A stretch of DNA of 36,230 bases from positions 1 to 36,230 of the forward strand of contig CAYOHP010000060.1 of NCBI GenBank assembly GCA_964403795.1. The letters run 5' to 3'. The notes beneath the pieces were generated by a model that saw only the letters and a list, made by a program, of their open reading frames with translations, ran no database searches and was not told where the DNA came from. Source of the stretch: CAYOHP01 sp964403795 [NCBI: uncultured bacterium] (GTDB lineage Bacteria; Muiribacteriota; UBA6191; CAZXTJ01). The position numbers and the translations under genes are program-made. The first letter of the stretch is position 1, and each line of letters starts with the position of its first letter. This document shows positions 1-8,264 of the stretch, piece by piece.

Positions 1-1365
1 CTCTCCGGCCTGCGAGCCGATGAGCCCGGGGTTCGCCAGGCAGCCCTGGTCCGCCTGGCACGCTCCAAGGACGCCCGGGCGATTCCCTACCTCCGGCGGG
101 CCGCCGAGGAGGAGCCGGTCGCCGAGCTCCGCTACCTGGCACGCAAGGGCATCCAGTTCATCGAGGAGGCGACCGGGACCCGCCCGGCCCCCAGGCCCGC
201 GTCGCCCCCGGCCGCCGCTCGGGTCGGAGGGCCGGCCGCGCCAGAGGTCGGCCCGGGGGCCGGCTCCGGCCCAGGCCCCGGCCCGCAGCTGGTCGCCGCC
301 CTGGTGCCGCGGCTCGCCGATCCCGACCCCCGGGCGAGGCTCCAGGCGGCCCGGGAGGCCGCCAACTCGGGGCAGGTCGACCTGGTGGCCCCGCTCCGGG
401 CGGCCCTCGCCAAGGAGGCCGAGGGTTTCGTGGCTGCCACCCTGCTCGACGCCCTCCGCCAGCTGGCTGACCCCGGGATCCTGGAGGTGGCCCGCCCCTG
501 GCTGGCCCACGCCGACCCCCGGGTGCGGGCCAATGCCATCGAGGCGGTGGCGTCCAGCCCCGAGGAGACCGCCCTCCACTACCTGGTGCCGCACCTCCGC
601 GACCCCGACAACCGCTGCCGGGGCAACGCGGTCCTGGCCCTGAAGCGCTTCGGCCGGGTCAACGTCTTCTCGACCCTCGAGACCATGCTGGCCTCCGACA
701 GCGCCTCGATGCAGGACTCGGCGACCTTCTGCCTGGGCCGCATGGGACAGGGACCGGAGGTCTACCGCCTGCTGATGCTGGCCATGCAGAGCCCGTTCGT
801 GGTCACCCGGAACCAGGCCCGATCGGTGCTCCGGATCCTGGCAGGTCGCGGCGGGGAGCGGGCCGGCGAGATCCTCCGCCGCTTCGGGGAGGCGGACGAG
901 GCGGCTGCGGTGGAGGATCTGTTCCGGAAGGCTGCGGTCCGGCCCGAGGCGGCCCCGGAGCGCTGGGAGAGTCCCGAGGAGGAGGCAGCCCGGATCCGGC
1001 GGGGCTTGGCCGAGCTGTCGACCGCCACCCAGGAGAGCCACGAGGACTTGCGCCGGACCCGGGCCGATGTCCTGAGGGCCAGCCTGGAAGCGGCCCAACG
1101 GGGCGATCTCCGGGTCTCCGATGCGGACCCGGCCCGGGAGCGGTCCGAGCGCCTGGTTGCGGGCCTGGCGGCGCTCTCCGGCCTGGGGCATGCCCCAGGG
1201 GCCGGTGCCGGTTCCGGAAGTCGCCACCAGGATCGGGCCCGGGACGTGGCGGAACGCCTGGCAGGCCTGCGGGCGGGGGGAGACCCGGACGATGCCGGGG
1301 CCGATCCCCGGGCCGACCGCTCGGCGCGGCTGTTCGCCGCGCTCTCCGATCTGAAGACGGCCTGA
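1..1365 (+). CDS. HEAT-repeat protein (5' end outside window)
   Basis: The frame is open from base 1, so the start lies upstream and only the last 454 residues are seen. Helical repeats with the pattern of HEAT/PBS-lyase repeats (for example DPDPRARLQAAREAA, HADPRVRANAIEAVA, DPDNRCRGNAVLALKRFG) run from the edge to about residue 285. They are interrupted near residues 60-97 by a Pro/Ala/Gly-rich linker. The last 170 residues are charged, probably helical, and carry no recognised domain. No membrane segment is visible in this part. HEAT arrays are protein-binding scaffolds, so the partner is unknown. It is convergent with a second HEAT gene, with only 36 bases between the two stop codons. A first Met lies at base 304, but the repeat pattern continues clearly upstream of it, so that Met is internal. 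Confidence 0.8.
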   Translation, partial: LSGLRADEPGVRQAALVRLARSKDARAIPYLRRAAEEEPVAELRYLARKGIQFIEEATGTRPAPRPASPPAAARVGGPAAPEVGPGAGSGPGPGPQLVAALVPRLADPDPRARLQAAREAANSGQVDLVAPLRAALAKEAEGFVAATLLDALRQLADPGILEVARPWLAHADPRVRANAIEAVASSPEETALHYLVPHLRDPDNRCRGNAVLALKRFGRVNVFSTLETMLASDSASMQDSATFCLGRMGQGPEVYRLLMLAMQSPFVVTRNQARSVLRILAGRGGERAGEILRRFGEADEAAAVEDLFRKAAVRPEAAPERWESPEEEAARIRRGLAELSTATQESHEDLRRTRADVLRASLEAAQRGDLRVSDADPARERSERLVAGLAALSGLGHAPGAGAGSGSRHQDRARDVAERLAGLRAGGDPDDAGADPRADRSARLFAALSDLKTA

Positions 1366-1383
1366 AGCCGGCCGGTGCGGGGG

Positions 1384-1401
1384 CCTGGGCCCGGGCCTAG
1401 G
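1384..1401. terminator. GC inverted repeat between convergent genes
   Basis: CCTGGGCCC is followed directly by GGGCCTAGG, an inverted repeat with one mismatch, placed exactly between two convergent stop codons. It has no T tract, so it is only a candidate bidirectional terminator. Confidence 0.3.
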
Positions 1402-2256
1402 TCAGGCGACCTGGACGGCCCGCTGCTTGCCGGTCTTCGGCAGCTGGTTCAGCGCCCAGCGAGCGCTGGCCTTGGCCGGGATGGCCTCGGCACCGAGCAT
1501 GTCGGCGAGCCGCTCCTTGGCCTCCCGGTTGCCCGTTGCGATCAGGCCTACCAGGGTGTTGGCCCGGACCCGGGCGGACCGGTGGTTCACGAGCGGCCCG
1601 AGCACCCGGCGGGCGGCCTCGGGGCTCTCGAAACAGGGGATCAGCGACTCGACGGTATTGGCGACCACCCGGGCATCGGGATCCCGGAGCATCCCCTCCA
1701 GGATCGGCCGCACCCCGGGGAGCCGCAGGCGCCCCAGGAGCCGGGCCACCCGGGCCCGCACGAACTCGTCGTCGCAGCAGAGCAGCGAGAGCTTGCGGAT
1801 CGCCTCGACGAAGGCCGCGGCGGTCCGCCGGGTGGCGAGGCGATCCAGGAGGTCGAGCCTCTCGGGCTGGTCGCTCTCGGCCCAGAGGGCGGTCAGCTCG
1901 CCGGGGTCCAGGGCCGCGAGCACTTCCCGGACCCGCTCCCGGCGCGCCTTGCGGCCCGGGCCGGCCAGGGCGTAGAGGGAGTGGAAGAAGGGTCGGACCT
2001 GCTCCTTGGGGAGGATCCGGGCGAGCACCCCGAGGACCATGCGATGGATGTCGGGGTCGGGATGCGCCGGGGCGAAGCGGAGCAGGACCGGGAGGTCCGA
2101 GGGGCTGGCACCCTCGGCGGCGATCCGGGCCACGAAGGGGCGGGCCACCTCCGGCAGGAGGAAGGACGCCAGCATGCCGGCGTCGGGGCCCAGGTTGGGG
2201 AAGGCAGGCGCGGCCTTGGCAGCAGCGACCGGAAGGGCCTTGGCGGCCTGGATCAT
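1402..2256 (-). CDS. HEAT-repeat protein, 284 aa
   Basis: Soluble-looking protein built largely of HEAT repeats, e.g. HPDPDIHRMVLGVLAR, DPDARVVANTVESLI and HRSARVRANTLVGLI, and ending in a basic tail. A scaffold or binding role is likely; the partner is unknown. The frame is open to an ATG at 2295, but I chose the ATG at 2256 (MIQAAKAL). A GGGAG ribosome-binding site sits just before it, whereas the 2295 ATG has none. That earlier ATG also lies inside the -10 box of a good sigma-70 promoter (2294-2321), so it would not be transcribed. The gene follows the cheY-like gene by 155 bases and seems to have its own promoter. It is the second of three HEAT proteins in the window. Confidence 0.8.
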   Translation of the reverse strand: MIQAAKALPVAAAKAAPAFPNLGPDAGMLASFLLPEVARPFVARIAAEGASPSDLPVLLRFAPAHPDPDIHRMVLGVLARILPKEQVRPFFHSLYALAGPGRKARRERVREVLAALDPGELTALWAESDQPERLDLLDRLATRRTAAAFVEAIRKLSLLCCDDEFVRARVARLLGRLRLPGVRPILEGMLRDPDARVVANTVESLIPCFESPEAARRVLGPLVNHRSARVRANTLVGLIATGNREAKERLADMLGAEAIPAKASARWALNQLPKTGKQRAVQVA

Positions 2257-2293
2257 CCCTACTCCCTGCTCAGATGCTGGAGACCCGCACATC

Positions 2294-2321
2294 ATTCTAA
2301 GAAGGCGGGGAGACTTGGCAA
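2294..2321 (-). promoter_or_regulatory. sigma-70-type promoter for the HEAT gene
   Basis: Read on the minus strand: -35 TTGCCA (2321-2316), a 16-base spacer, and -10 TAGAAT (2299-2294). Each box matches the consensus at five of six positions. The predicted transcription start is near 2287, giving an untranslated leader of about 30 bases before the ATG at 2256. Confidence 0.6.
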
Positions 2322-2411
2322 GTCCCGGTGCATGGTTTTTCCGGGTACCTGGGAAGGTCGGTCCGGTGCACCTTGGCGCGGCTGGCGGGAAGGGGCTTCT
2401 GGGGCCGAGCC

Positions 2412-2831
2412 TCAGCCCGGGGACGGGGGCGGTACCGAGGAGCGGAGCTGGGGGACCCCCACCAGCACCCGGCGCACCGAGGAGATGAAGCGGTCCTCCT
2501 TGAGGGGCTTCACGATGAAGTCGAGAGCGCCCGCCGAGATCGCTTCCTTGACCTTCCGCTCCTGGCCGAGGGCCGAGACCATGATGATCCGGGCCTGGGG
2601 GTGCTTCCTCAGGATCGAGCGGGTGGCGGAGATCCCGTCGAGGTTCGGCATGGTGATGTCCATGGTCACGAAGTCCGGGGAGAGGGCATCGTACATGCGG
2701 ATCGCCTCTTCGCCGTCGACCGCCTCGCCCGCCACCACGATGCCGTACTTGGCCACCATCTTCTTCAGCATGAGCCGGATGATGGTGGCGTCGTCGACGA
2801 TCAGGACCCGCTTCCCGTCGAGCTCGTGCAC
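2412..2831 (-). CDS. CheY-like single-domain response regulator
   Basis: 139 residues forming one receiver domain with no output domain. The acidic pair D13-D14 (IVDD), phospho-acceptor D58 (MDITMPNLDG), S86 (MVSA) and K108 (VKPL) are all present, so it should be phosphorylated normally. The 'FVTMDITMPNLDG' style is that of CheY, although no chemotaxis genes are nearby. A short Pro/Ser tail follows residue 130. The start is GTG, one base after the TAG of the DUF2062 gene, so translation is probably coupled. Family function: it relays phosphate from a histidine kinase to a protein target. The partner kinase is not identifiable here; the degenerate kinase at the right end of the window is an unlikely donor. 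Confidence 0.88.
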   Translation of the reverse strand: MHELDGKRVLIVDDATIIRLMLKKMVAKYGIVVAGEAVDGEEAIRMYDALSPDFVTMDITMPNLDGISATRSILRKHPQARIIMVSALGQERKVKEAISAGALDFIVKPLKEDRFISSVRRVLVGVPQLRSSVPPPSPG

Positions 2832-2832
2832 T

Positions 2833-3324
2833 CTACTGCCCAGCCCCCGCCCCCGGCCCGGCGGCGGCGGCGCCCCGGCGCCGGACCAGCCAGACCCTGA
2901 GTCCGAAATACGTGAGTGTCCCGAAGATCACGCCCAGCACCGTACACCCTAGCGTCAGCGGAACCACCAGGGAGTCTCCCAGTTCCAGGAACCGCTCCAT
3001 GGAAACGTCATGCAAGAGCTCGCGGAACTGGTCCACGCTCAACGGTTTCATCGGCTCATGGAGCCACAGACCGAAGCGGTAGCAGGCGTAGTAGAAGGGG
3101 ATGAAGGTCACCGGGTTCGAGATCCAGACCCCGGCCATCGCCAGCAGCTTGTTGGCCTTGAGGGCCATGGCCAGCGGCAGCGCCACCCACATCTGGATCC
3201 CCATGATCGGCAGGAACCCCACGAAGACCCCGATGGCCAGCCCCAGGGCCAGGTGGTGCGGGGAGTCGTCCATCGAGGCGACGTGCTCGAGGAAGCGCCG
3301 GAACCGCTGCCAGAGTGAGAGCAC
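2833..3324 (-). CDS. DUF2062 membrane protein
   Basis: 163 residues matching the DUF2062 family: an amphipathic N-terminus, then hydrophobic helices at about residues 26-55 and 61-82, containing the family's characteristic 'SNPVTFIPFYY' stretch (69-79), and a last membrane helix at about 120-146. The C-terminus is a low-complexity Ala/Gly tail. The molecular function of this family is not established. The frame stays open far upstream, but that part is only the shadow of tsaC. The start chosen is GTG at 3324, which overlaps the tsaC stop as TAGTG and is preceded by GAGGAG, a clear sign of translational coupling. Its neighbours are translation-factor genes, with which no functional link is known. 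Confidence 0.8.
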   Translation of the reverse strand: MLSLWQRFRRFLEHVASMDDSPHHLALGLAIGVFVGFLPIMGIQMWVALPLAMALKANKLLAMAGVWISNPVTFIPFYYACYRFGLWLHEPMKPLSVDQFRELLHDVSMERFLELGDSLVVPLTLGCTVLGVIFGTLTYFGLRVWLVRRRGAAAAGPGAGAGQ

Positions 3325-3935
3325 TAGCTCCTCACCGTCCGCTGGACCCCGCCAGGTTCGAAGGATACGACACGGGAGGCCCGTCCGGTCGGGGCCGGGC
3401 CCGGGAGCTCCACCAGCAGGTCGAGCTGTCCGCCGAGTTCCCGGGCGATCGCCTCGGCATCGGTCAGGACCGGCTGTCCCGACCGGTTGGCGCTGCTCGC
3501 CGCCAGCGGCAGGTCGAGGCGGGCCAGGAGCTCCCGGAGGGCGGCATGGTCCGGGACCCTGAGTCCCAGTCCGGGGGCCCCTCTCCGGGGTGCCGGCAGG
3601 AAGTCCTCGGGGGCCGGGGCGACCAGGGTGAGGGCCCCCGGCCAGCCCCGTCGCGCTTCCTCCCGCAGGTCTCCCGGGAGCGGGACCGGCCAGTGCGCTT
3701 CGACCCAGGCGAGCGACGGGACCAGGCAGGCGACCGGCTTCCGGTCGTCCCGTCCCTTCAGGGCGAAGAGTCTCTCCACGGCCCGGGGGTCGTCGGCCCG
3801 CACCCCGATGCCCCACACGGTGTCGGTGGGGAAGGCAGCCAGCGCACCCGCCCAGAGCGCCTCGACGACCTCCAGCAGGGAGCGGTCCCGGGCAGGGTCG
3901 GCCCCGGCCCCGTCGCGGATCCTGATCCGCTGCAT
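3324..3935 (-). CDS. tsaC: TsaC/YrdC-type threonylcarbamoyl-AMP synthase
   Basis: 203 residues, the length of the short TsaC form without the extra Sua5 C-terminal domain. Family reaction: threonine, bicarbonate and ATP give threonylcarbamoyl-AMP for the t6A37 modification of ANN-decoding tRNAs, in the cytoplasm. Seen here are the nucleotide-pocket motif PTDTVWGIG (36-44), the basic KGRDDRKP segment (60-67), PGALTLV and SSANRSG. The start is ATG at 3935, preceded by GGAGGTG about seven bases upstream. A longer frame begins at 3983 but lacks this site and would overlap prmC. One base separates the gene from the prmC stop. The prfA-prmC-tsaC order is a widespread bacterial arrangement, which supports the call. 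Confidence 0.9.
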   Translation of the reverse strand: MQRIRIRDGAGADPARDRSLLEVVEALWAGALAAFPTDTVWGIGVRADDPRAVERLFALKGRDDRKPVACLVPSLAWVEAHWPVPLPGDLREEARRGWPGALTLVAPAPEDFLPAPRRGAPGLGLRVPDHAALRELLARLDLPLAASSANRSGQPVLTDAEAIARELGGQLDLLVELPGPAPTGRASRVVSFEPGGVQRTVRS

Positions 3936-3936
3936 G

Positions 3937-4788
3937 TCAGGCACCTCCGCGCCGGGCTGCCAGGAACCGCGGCCGCTGTGCAAGGTCCTTGCCGGTGAAG
4001 ACCTCGGGGTAGCCGAGCGCCCGTGCCCGATCCGCCAGTTCGTCGCCTTGGAGGGACCCGTGCTCGGCCAGCAACCAGCCCCCGGGCCGCAACACCCGGA
4101 GCCCCTCGGTCAGCAGGCGGCGGTTCAGGGCCAGCCCCTGCTCGCCGGCATAGAGGGCCATCTCGGGCTCGTGCCGGAGGTCGGGAGGATCGCGGTCCTG
4201 GGCCGCGGGGTCCAGGTAGGGAAGGTTGGCGACCACCATGTCGAGAGACCCGTCGGCCACCGCCGCCACCAGATCGGCCTGGTGGAGCCTGGGTGCCCGA
4301 TTCGCCGCCGCCAGTTCCAGGGCCTCCCGGGACCGGTCGCAGGCGAAGACCACGGCGTCGGGGCGTTCCTGGGCCAAGGTCGCCGCCAGGATCCCGGAGC
4401 CGGTCCCCACGTCCAGGATCCGGTAGCCGGCCGCCGGCCGCGGGATCCGCTCCAGGGCCGCCTCGACCAGGTGCTCGGTCTCGGGCCGGGGGGTGAGGAC
4501 CCGGGCGTCGACCCGGAAGCTCCGGCCGTAGAACTCCCGCCTTCCCAGGAGATAGGCCACCGGCTCGAAGCGGAGCCGGCGCGTCACCAGGGCCTCGAAG
4601 CGGTCCAGGGCGGCAGGGTCGATCACGGTCTCCGGCCGGACCAGCAGGGTCTGCCGCGTCAGGCCGGCAGCCTCCGCCAGCAGCAGCGAGGCGTCGAGCG
4701 GGGCGTCCGGGATCCCCCCGGCTGCCAGGCGGGCCACCGCCTCCCGCAGCACCCGGGCGGCGGTCGCGGCGCCGCCGGGCCCGGGCAC
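3937..4788 (-). CDS. prmC: Peptide chain release factor glutamine methyltransferase
   Basis: 283-residue HemK/PrmC. It methylates the Gln of the GGQ motif in RF1 and RF2, using S-adenosylmethionine. An N-terminal helical domain (1-85) is followed by TPRPETE (99-105), SAM motif I LDVGTGSG (125-132), an acidic motif II (CDRS) and the catalytic loop NLPY (188-191). The usual loop is NPPY; Leu at position two is a tolerated variant in the wider family, but I cannot confirm activity. The start is GTG at 4788 and fits the family's N-terminal length. It lies inside the 3' end of prfA, giving an unusually long overlap of 130 bases. A second GTG at 4752 would shorten this to 94 bases. No strong ribosome-binding site is visible, so coupling to prfA translation is likely. 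Confidence 0.9.
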   Translation of the reverse strand: MPGPGGAATAARVLREAVARLAAGGIPDAPLDASLLLAEAAGLTRQTLLVRPETVIDPAALDRFEALVTRRLRFEPVAYLLGRREFYGRSFRVDARVLTPRPETEHLVEAALERIPRPAAGYRILDVGTGSGILAATLAQERPDAVVFACDRSREALELAAANRAPRLHQADLVAAVADGSLDMVVANLPYLDPAAQDRDPPDLRHEPEMALYAGEQGLALNRRLLTEGLRVLRPGGWLLAEHGSLQGDELADRARALGYPEVFTGKDLAQRPRFLAARRGGA

Positions 4789-5852
4789 GGCGCCAGGGCC
4801 TTCAGGGCGGCTTCCTCGTCGGCGTGGTGGAGGGCCGTGACCAGCGCGTCGAGATCGCCCTGGATGACCTGGGGCAGGGAGTAGAGGGTCAGGTTGATGC
4901 GGTGGTCGCTGACCCGGCCCTGGGGGAAGTTGTAGGTCCGGATCCGCTCGCTGCGGTCGCCGGTACCGATCTGGCCGCGGCGGGTGGCGGAGCGGGCGGC
5001 CTCGGCCTTCTCGGTCTCCAGGGCGAGCAGCCGGGCCCGGAGGACCTTCATCGCCTTGCTGCGGTTCTTGATCTGGCTCTTCTCGTCCTGGCAGGAGACC
5101 ACCAGGCCGGTCGGGACGTGGGTGACCCGGACCGCCGACTTGGTGGTGTTGACCGACTGCCCGCCGGGCCCGGAGGCGCAGAAGGTGTCGATCCTGAGGT
5201 CGGCCTCGGCGATGTCGAGGTCGATCTCGTCGGCCTCCGGGAGCACCGCCACGGTGGCCGTGGAAGTGTGGATGCGTCCCTGGGTCTCGGTGGCGGGGAC
5301 CCGCTGCACCCGGTGGACCCCGGACTCGTACTTCATCACGCTGTAGACCCGGTCCCCGGTCACCGAGAAGACCACTTCCCGGAAGCCCCCGACCTCGGTC
5401 TCGGCCAGCGACAGGAGCTCGTGCCGCCAGCCCCGCCCCTCGGCGAAGCGGGTGTACATGCGGTAGAGGTCGGAGGCGAAGAGCGAGGCCTCGCCGCCCC
5501 CGGTACCGGCCCGGATCTCGATCAGGATGTTCTTCTCGTCGAGCGGGTCCTTGGGCAGGAGCTCGCGCTTCAGTCGCGATTCGAGATCGGCGAGCGCGGG
5601 CTCGAGTTCGGCCAGCTCGTCCCCGGCGAGCTGGGCCAGGTCGGCATCGTCGCCGGCGACCAGTTCCTTGGCCTCGTCGCGGGCGGTGCGCTTCGCCTTG
5701 AACTCGCGGAAGAGCCTTACCGCCGCCTCCAGCGAGCGGTGCTCCTTGGCCACGTCCCGGAAGCGACGGGCGTCGCCGGCCACGTCCGGGCGCGCCATAT
5801 CCTCCTCGAGCTGGGCGAAGCGTTTCTCCATGGCCTCGAGCCGGTCGAACAC
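4659..5852 (-). CDS. prfA: Peptide chain release factor 1
   Basis: RF1 recognises UAA and UAG stop codons and triggers peptide release. The stop-codon-reading PAT motif is at 186-188 and the catalytic GGQ at 230-232, in the context [12 protein letters not shown]1-type PxT rather than the SPF of RF2 settles the identity. The start is GTG with GAGG upstream. The frame predicts 397 residues, about 40 more than usual: the expected C-terminus ends near residue 354 ([11 protein letters not shown]). The remaining 43 residues are Pro/Arg/Cys-rich and simply read through the start of prmC in another frame. This may be a true extension, or a frameshift (natural or sequencing) may hide an earlier stop. 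Transcribed after the nucleoside phosphorylases with a 22-base gap. Confidence 0.93.
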   Translation of the reverse strand: MFDRLEAMEKRFAQLEEDMARPDVAGDARRFRDVAKEHRSLEAAVRLFREFKAKRTARDEAKELVAGDDADLAQLAGDELAELEPALADLESRLKRELLPKDPLDEKNILIEIRAGTGGGEASLFASDLYRMYTRFAEGRGWRHELLSLAETEVGGFREVVFSVTGDRVYSVMKYESGVHRVQRVPATETQGRIHTSTATVAVLPEADEIDLDIAEADLRIDTFCASGPGGQSVNTTKSAVRVTHVPTGLVVSCQDEKSQIKNRSKAMKVLRARLLALETEKAEAARSATRRGQIGTGDRSERIRTYNFPQGRVSDHRINLTLYSLPQVIQGDLDALVTALHHADEEAALKALAPCPGPAAPRPPPGCCGRRWPAWQPGGSRTPRSTPRCCWRRLPA

Positions 5853-5874
5853 GGCGGGATCCTCGGTCTCTCTC

Positions 5875-6720
5875 TCAGAGGCGGTCGAGCACGCCCTCGA
5901 CCAGGCTGACGAAGCCGCGCTCCAGGCCCTTGGCGGCTTCCAGCACCTTGTCGTGGGAGATCGGTTCGCCGGCCTCGCCGGTGGCCATGTCGGTGATGCA
6001 GGTCAGGCCCAGGATCGAGGTGATCCCGGCGTGGCGGGCGACCTGGACCTCCGGCACCACCGACATCCCGACCGCGTCGGCCCCGGCCCGGGCCAGCATG
6101 CGCAGCTCGGCCATGGTCTCGTAGTTGGGTCCCGCCACCGAGACCAGCACCCCGTGCTGCATGCGCATCCCGAGCGAGAGCCCGGTCTCGAGGGCGATCC
6201 CGGCGAGGCGGGGCGAATAGGGCTCGGACATGTCCACGAAGCGGGGGCCGAGGGTGGGATCGTGGCCGCCCACCAGCGGGTTGGCGAAGACCATGTCGAT
6301 GTGGTCCTCGATCACCATGAGGTCGCCGGTCCGGTAGCCGCGGTTCAGGCCGCCGGCGGCATTGGAGAGGATCAGGGTCTCGATCCCCAGCGCCTTCATG
6401 ACCCGGATCGGGAACCCGATCGCCTCGCCGGAGTGACCCTCGTAGAAATGGGCCCGACCCTTCTGGACCACCACCGGGTGGCCCCGCAGGGTCCCGAGCA
6501 CCAGCTCGCCGGCGTGCCCCGAGACGGTCGAGACCGGGAAGTGGGGGATACCGGCGAAGGGCACATGGACCGGGTCCTCGACCTTGGCGGCGAGCGGCCC
6601 GAGCCCGGAGCCGAGCACGATCCCGAGGCGGGGGCGGAAGCCCTTCCGGTGCCCGGCGACGAAGCGCGCCGCGGTCTCGATGCGCTCCCGGAGCGGGATC
6701 GGATTGGCGGGACTGGTCAC
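5875..6720 (-). CDS. Purine nucleoside phosphorylase, paralogue A (Asp variant)
   Basis: 281-residue trimeric-type (PNP-I/MTAP family) phosphorylase that splits a purine nucleoside with phosphate into base and ribose-1-phosphate. Visible motifs: phosphate loop GSGLGPL (37-43), GRAHFYEG (88-95), SNAAGGLN (119-126), E201 in [10 protein letters not shown]219 in VGMSVVPE, and TCITDMATG (240-248). In human PNP the last motif has Asn243-Lys244, which binds the 6-oxo group; here it is Asp244-Met245. Asp at this place is found in MTAP, and a human N243D mutant is known to accept adenosine. Inference: this copy prefers 6-aminopurine nucleosides or methylthioadenosine. GTG start with a strong GAGGAGGA site, 34 bases after the paralogous gene. 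Confidence 0.88.
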   Translation of the reverse strand: MTSPANPIPLRERIETAARFVAGHRKGFRPRLGIVLGSGLGPLAAKVEDPVHVPFAGIPHFPVSTVSGHAGELVLGTLRGHPVVVQKGRAHFYEGHSGEAIGFPIRVMKALGIETLILSNAAGGLNRGYRTGDLMVIEDHIDMVFANPLVGGHDPTLGPRFVDMSEPYSPRLAGIALETGLSLGMRMQHGVLVSVAGPNYETMAELRMLARAGADAVGMSVVPEVQVARHAGITSILGLTCITDMATGEAGEPISHDKVLEAAKGLERGFVSLVEGVLDRL

Positions 6721-6754
6721 GCGATCCTCCTCGTCGGACCCGGGCGGGCCCGGA

Positions 6755-7606
6755 TCAGAGCCGTTCGAGAACTCCGGTCACGACATCGCAGAAGGAGGTC
6801 TCGACCCGCTTGGCGACGTCCAGGACCTCCTGGTGGTTGGGCTTCTCGACCCGCTCGCCGGTCGCCTTGTTGGTGATGCAGGAGAGGCCGAGGATCTCCT
6901 CGAAGCCGGCGTGCACCGCCGCGATCACCTCGGGCACGGTGGACATACCCACCGCGTCCGCACCCATGCGCGCCATCATGCGCAGCTCGGCGCGGGTCTC
7001 GTAGCAGGGGCCCATGTTCCCCCAGTAGACGCCCCTCCGGTAGGGGATCCGCTTCTCCAGGCAGACCGACTCGGCCAACCCCAGGAGCCGCTTCGAGAAG
7101 GGCCGGGACATGTCCGGGAAGCGGGGGCCCACGGCTTCGTCGTTCCGGCCCGCCAGCGGGTTCTCGAACATCCAGTTCACGATGTCGTCGATCAGCATCA
7201 GGTCGCCGACCGCGAAGTTGCGGTTCACGCCCCCGGCGGCATTGGAGACCACCAGGGTCTTGCACCCCAGCCGGCGCAGGGTCCGCACCGGGTAGGCGAC
7301 CTGGTCGGGGCTCCAGCCCTCGTAGAGGTGGAAGCGGCCCTTCATGGCGGCCACCTTGCGTCCGCCGAGGGTCCCGCACACCAGGATCCCGGCGTGGCCC
7401 TCGACCGTGGAGCGGGGGAAGTGGGGGATCTCGCCGTAGGGAATGCGGACCGGGTCCCGGATCCGGTCGGCCAGGGGGCCGAGACCGGACCCCAGGATCA
7501 CCGCCACCTCGGGGCTGTCGGGGAGTCGGGATCGGATCCGGGCGGCGCTCTCGTCGAGTCGGGCGGTCAGGGATGCGGTTTCGCTCATCGGCCGCCAGCC
7601 TATCAT
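6755..7606 (-). CDS. punA: Purine nucleoside phosphorylase, paralogue B (Asn variant)
   Basis: 283-residue PNP-I family enzyme and neighbouring paralogue of the previous gene. Motifs: GSGLGPL (39-45), GRFHLYEG (90-97), SNAAGGVN (121-128), E203 in GPCYETRAE, M221 in VGMSTVPE, and SCITNKATG (242-250). It keeps the Asn246-Lys247 pair of classical inosine/guanosine phosphorylases, so 6-oxopurine nucleosides are the likely substrates. The ATG at 7606 has a GGGAGGGG site eight bases upstream; a second ATG at 7588 has a weaker one. It is the first gene of the operon-like run that continues into prfA, and is divergent from the DUF501 gene with a 49-base gap that must hold both promoters. Confidence 0.9.
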   Translation of the reverse strand: MIGWRPMSETASLTARLDESAARIRSRLPDSPEVAVILGSGLGPLADRIRDPVRIPYGEIPHFPRSTVEGHAGILVCGTLGGRKVAAMKGRFHLYEGWSPDQVAYPVRTLRRLGCKTLVVSNAAGGVNRNFAVGDLMLIDDIVNWMFENPLAGRNDEAVGPRFPDMSRPFSKRLLGLAESVCLEKRIPYRRGVYWGNMGPCYETRAELRMMARMGADAVGMSTVPEVIAAVHAGFEEILGLSCITNKATGERVEKPNHQEVLDVAKRVETSFCDVVTGVLERL

Positions 7607-7655
7607 CCCGGGCCCCTCCCTGGCCCGGACGTCCCGAGCAAGCTAGCCTGGTGGT

Positions 7656-8264
7656 GTGATCCCTCCCCCGGCACCGGTCCTCGACAGCGATCTCCCGGTC
7701 CTGGCGGTGCTGTTCCCGGGACGCCACTACCAGCCCAAGGCAGTGGTGGCGCGCTGCCATCGAGGCTATCCGGGCGTGGTGCTCGGCTTCCACCCGGCCG
7801 GCCCTGGGGGACCCGGGGAGACCCTCTCGACCACCCTGCACTGGGTCGCGTGTCCCTGGCTCGAGTCCCGGATCCAGGCCCTGGAGAACGGGGGCTGGCT
7901 CGACCACCTCCGCTGGATCCTGGCCCACCCCGAGACCTCGGGGCTCCGGGACCGTCTCTCGGAGGCCGCCCGGGAGTACACGAGCGCGGTCCGCGCCGCC
8001 CATGATGAGCGTTCCCCGGGGACCTTCGGAACCCGCAACGGGGAGCGCATCATGGGAATCGGCGGGACCCGCGATCCGCTCGGCCTGAAATGCCTGCACA
8101 ACCATGCAGCGTGGTTCCTGGCCGGCGGCGACTCCCCGATCGGAGCCCTGGTGATGGGACTGGTGGAGCTGGACACGAGCCGGGCCGGGACCGGCGCGTT
8201 GGACTGCGGCGGCGATTGCGTCGCCACCCCGACGGTCTTCGGCCTCAGGGCGCGGAGGGTCTGA
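7656..8264 (+). CDS. DUF501 family protein
   Basis: 202 residues. The C-terminal half carries the DUF501 signature: FGTRNGERIMGIGGTRD-like segment (about 123-139), then LKCLHNHAAWFLAGG (143-157) and SPIGALVM. DUF501 proteins are known mainly from Actinobacteria and Thermotogae and have no established function; the conserved Cys and His residues (KCLHNH) suggest a metal or catalytic site, which is only an inference. The N-terminal VLFPGRHYQP and CP(W)L segments also fit the family. The start is GTG without a clear ribosome-binding site; a TAGCCT sequence seven bases before it could be the -10 box of a leaderless transcript. It is first in a five-gene plus-strand run in which each gene abuts or overlaps the next. 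Confidence 0.7.
   Translation: MIPPPAPVLDSDLPVLAVLFPGRHYQPKAVVARCHRGYPGVVLGFHPAGPGGPGETLSTTLHWVACPWLESRIQALENGGWLDHLRWILAHPETSGLRDRLSEAAREYTSAVRAAHDERSPGTFGTRNGERIMGIGGTRDPLGLKCLHNHAAWFLAGGDSPIGALVMGLVELDTSRAGTGALDCGGDCVATPTVFGLRARRV

Noticed and set aside
3325-3816. N-terminal extension of the DUF2062 frame
   Set aside because: It overlaps tsaC in another frame and is Gly/Pro/Arg-rich; the GTG at 3324 has a ribosome-binding site and the family's N-terminus.
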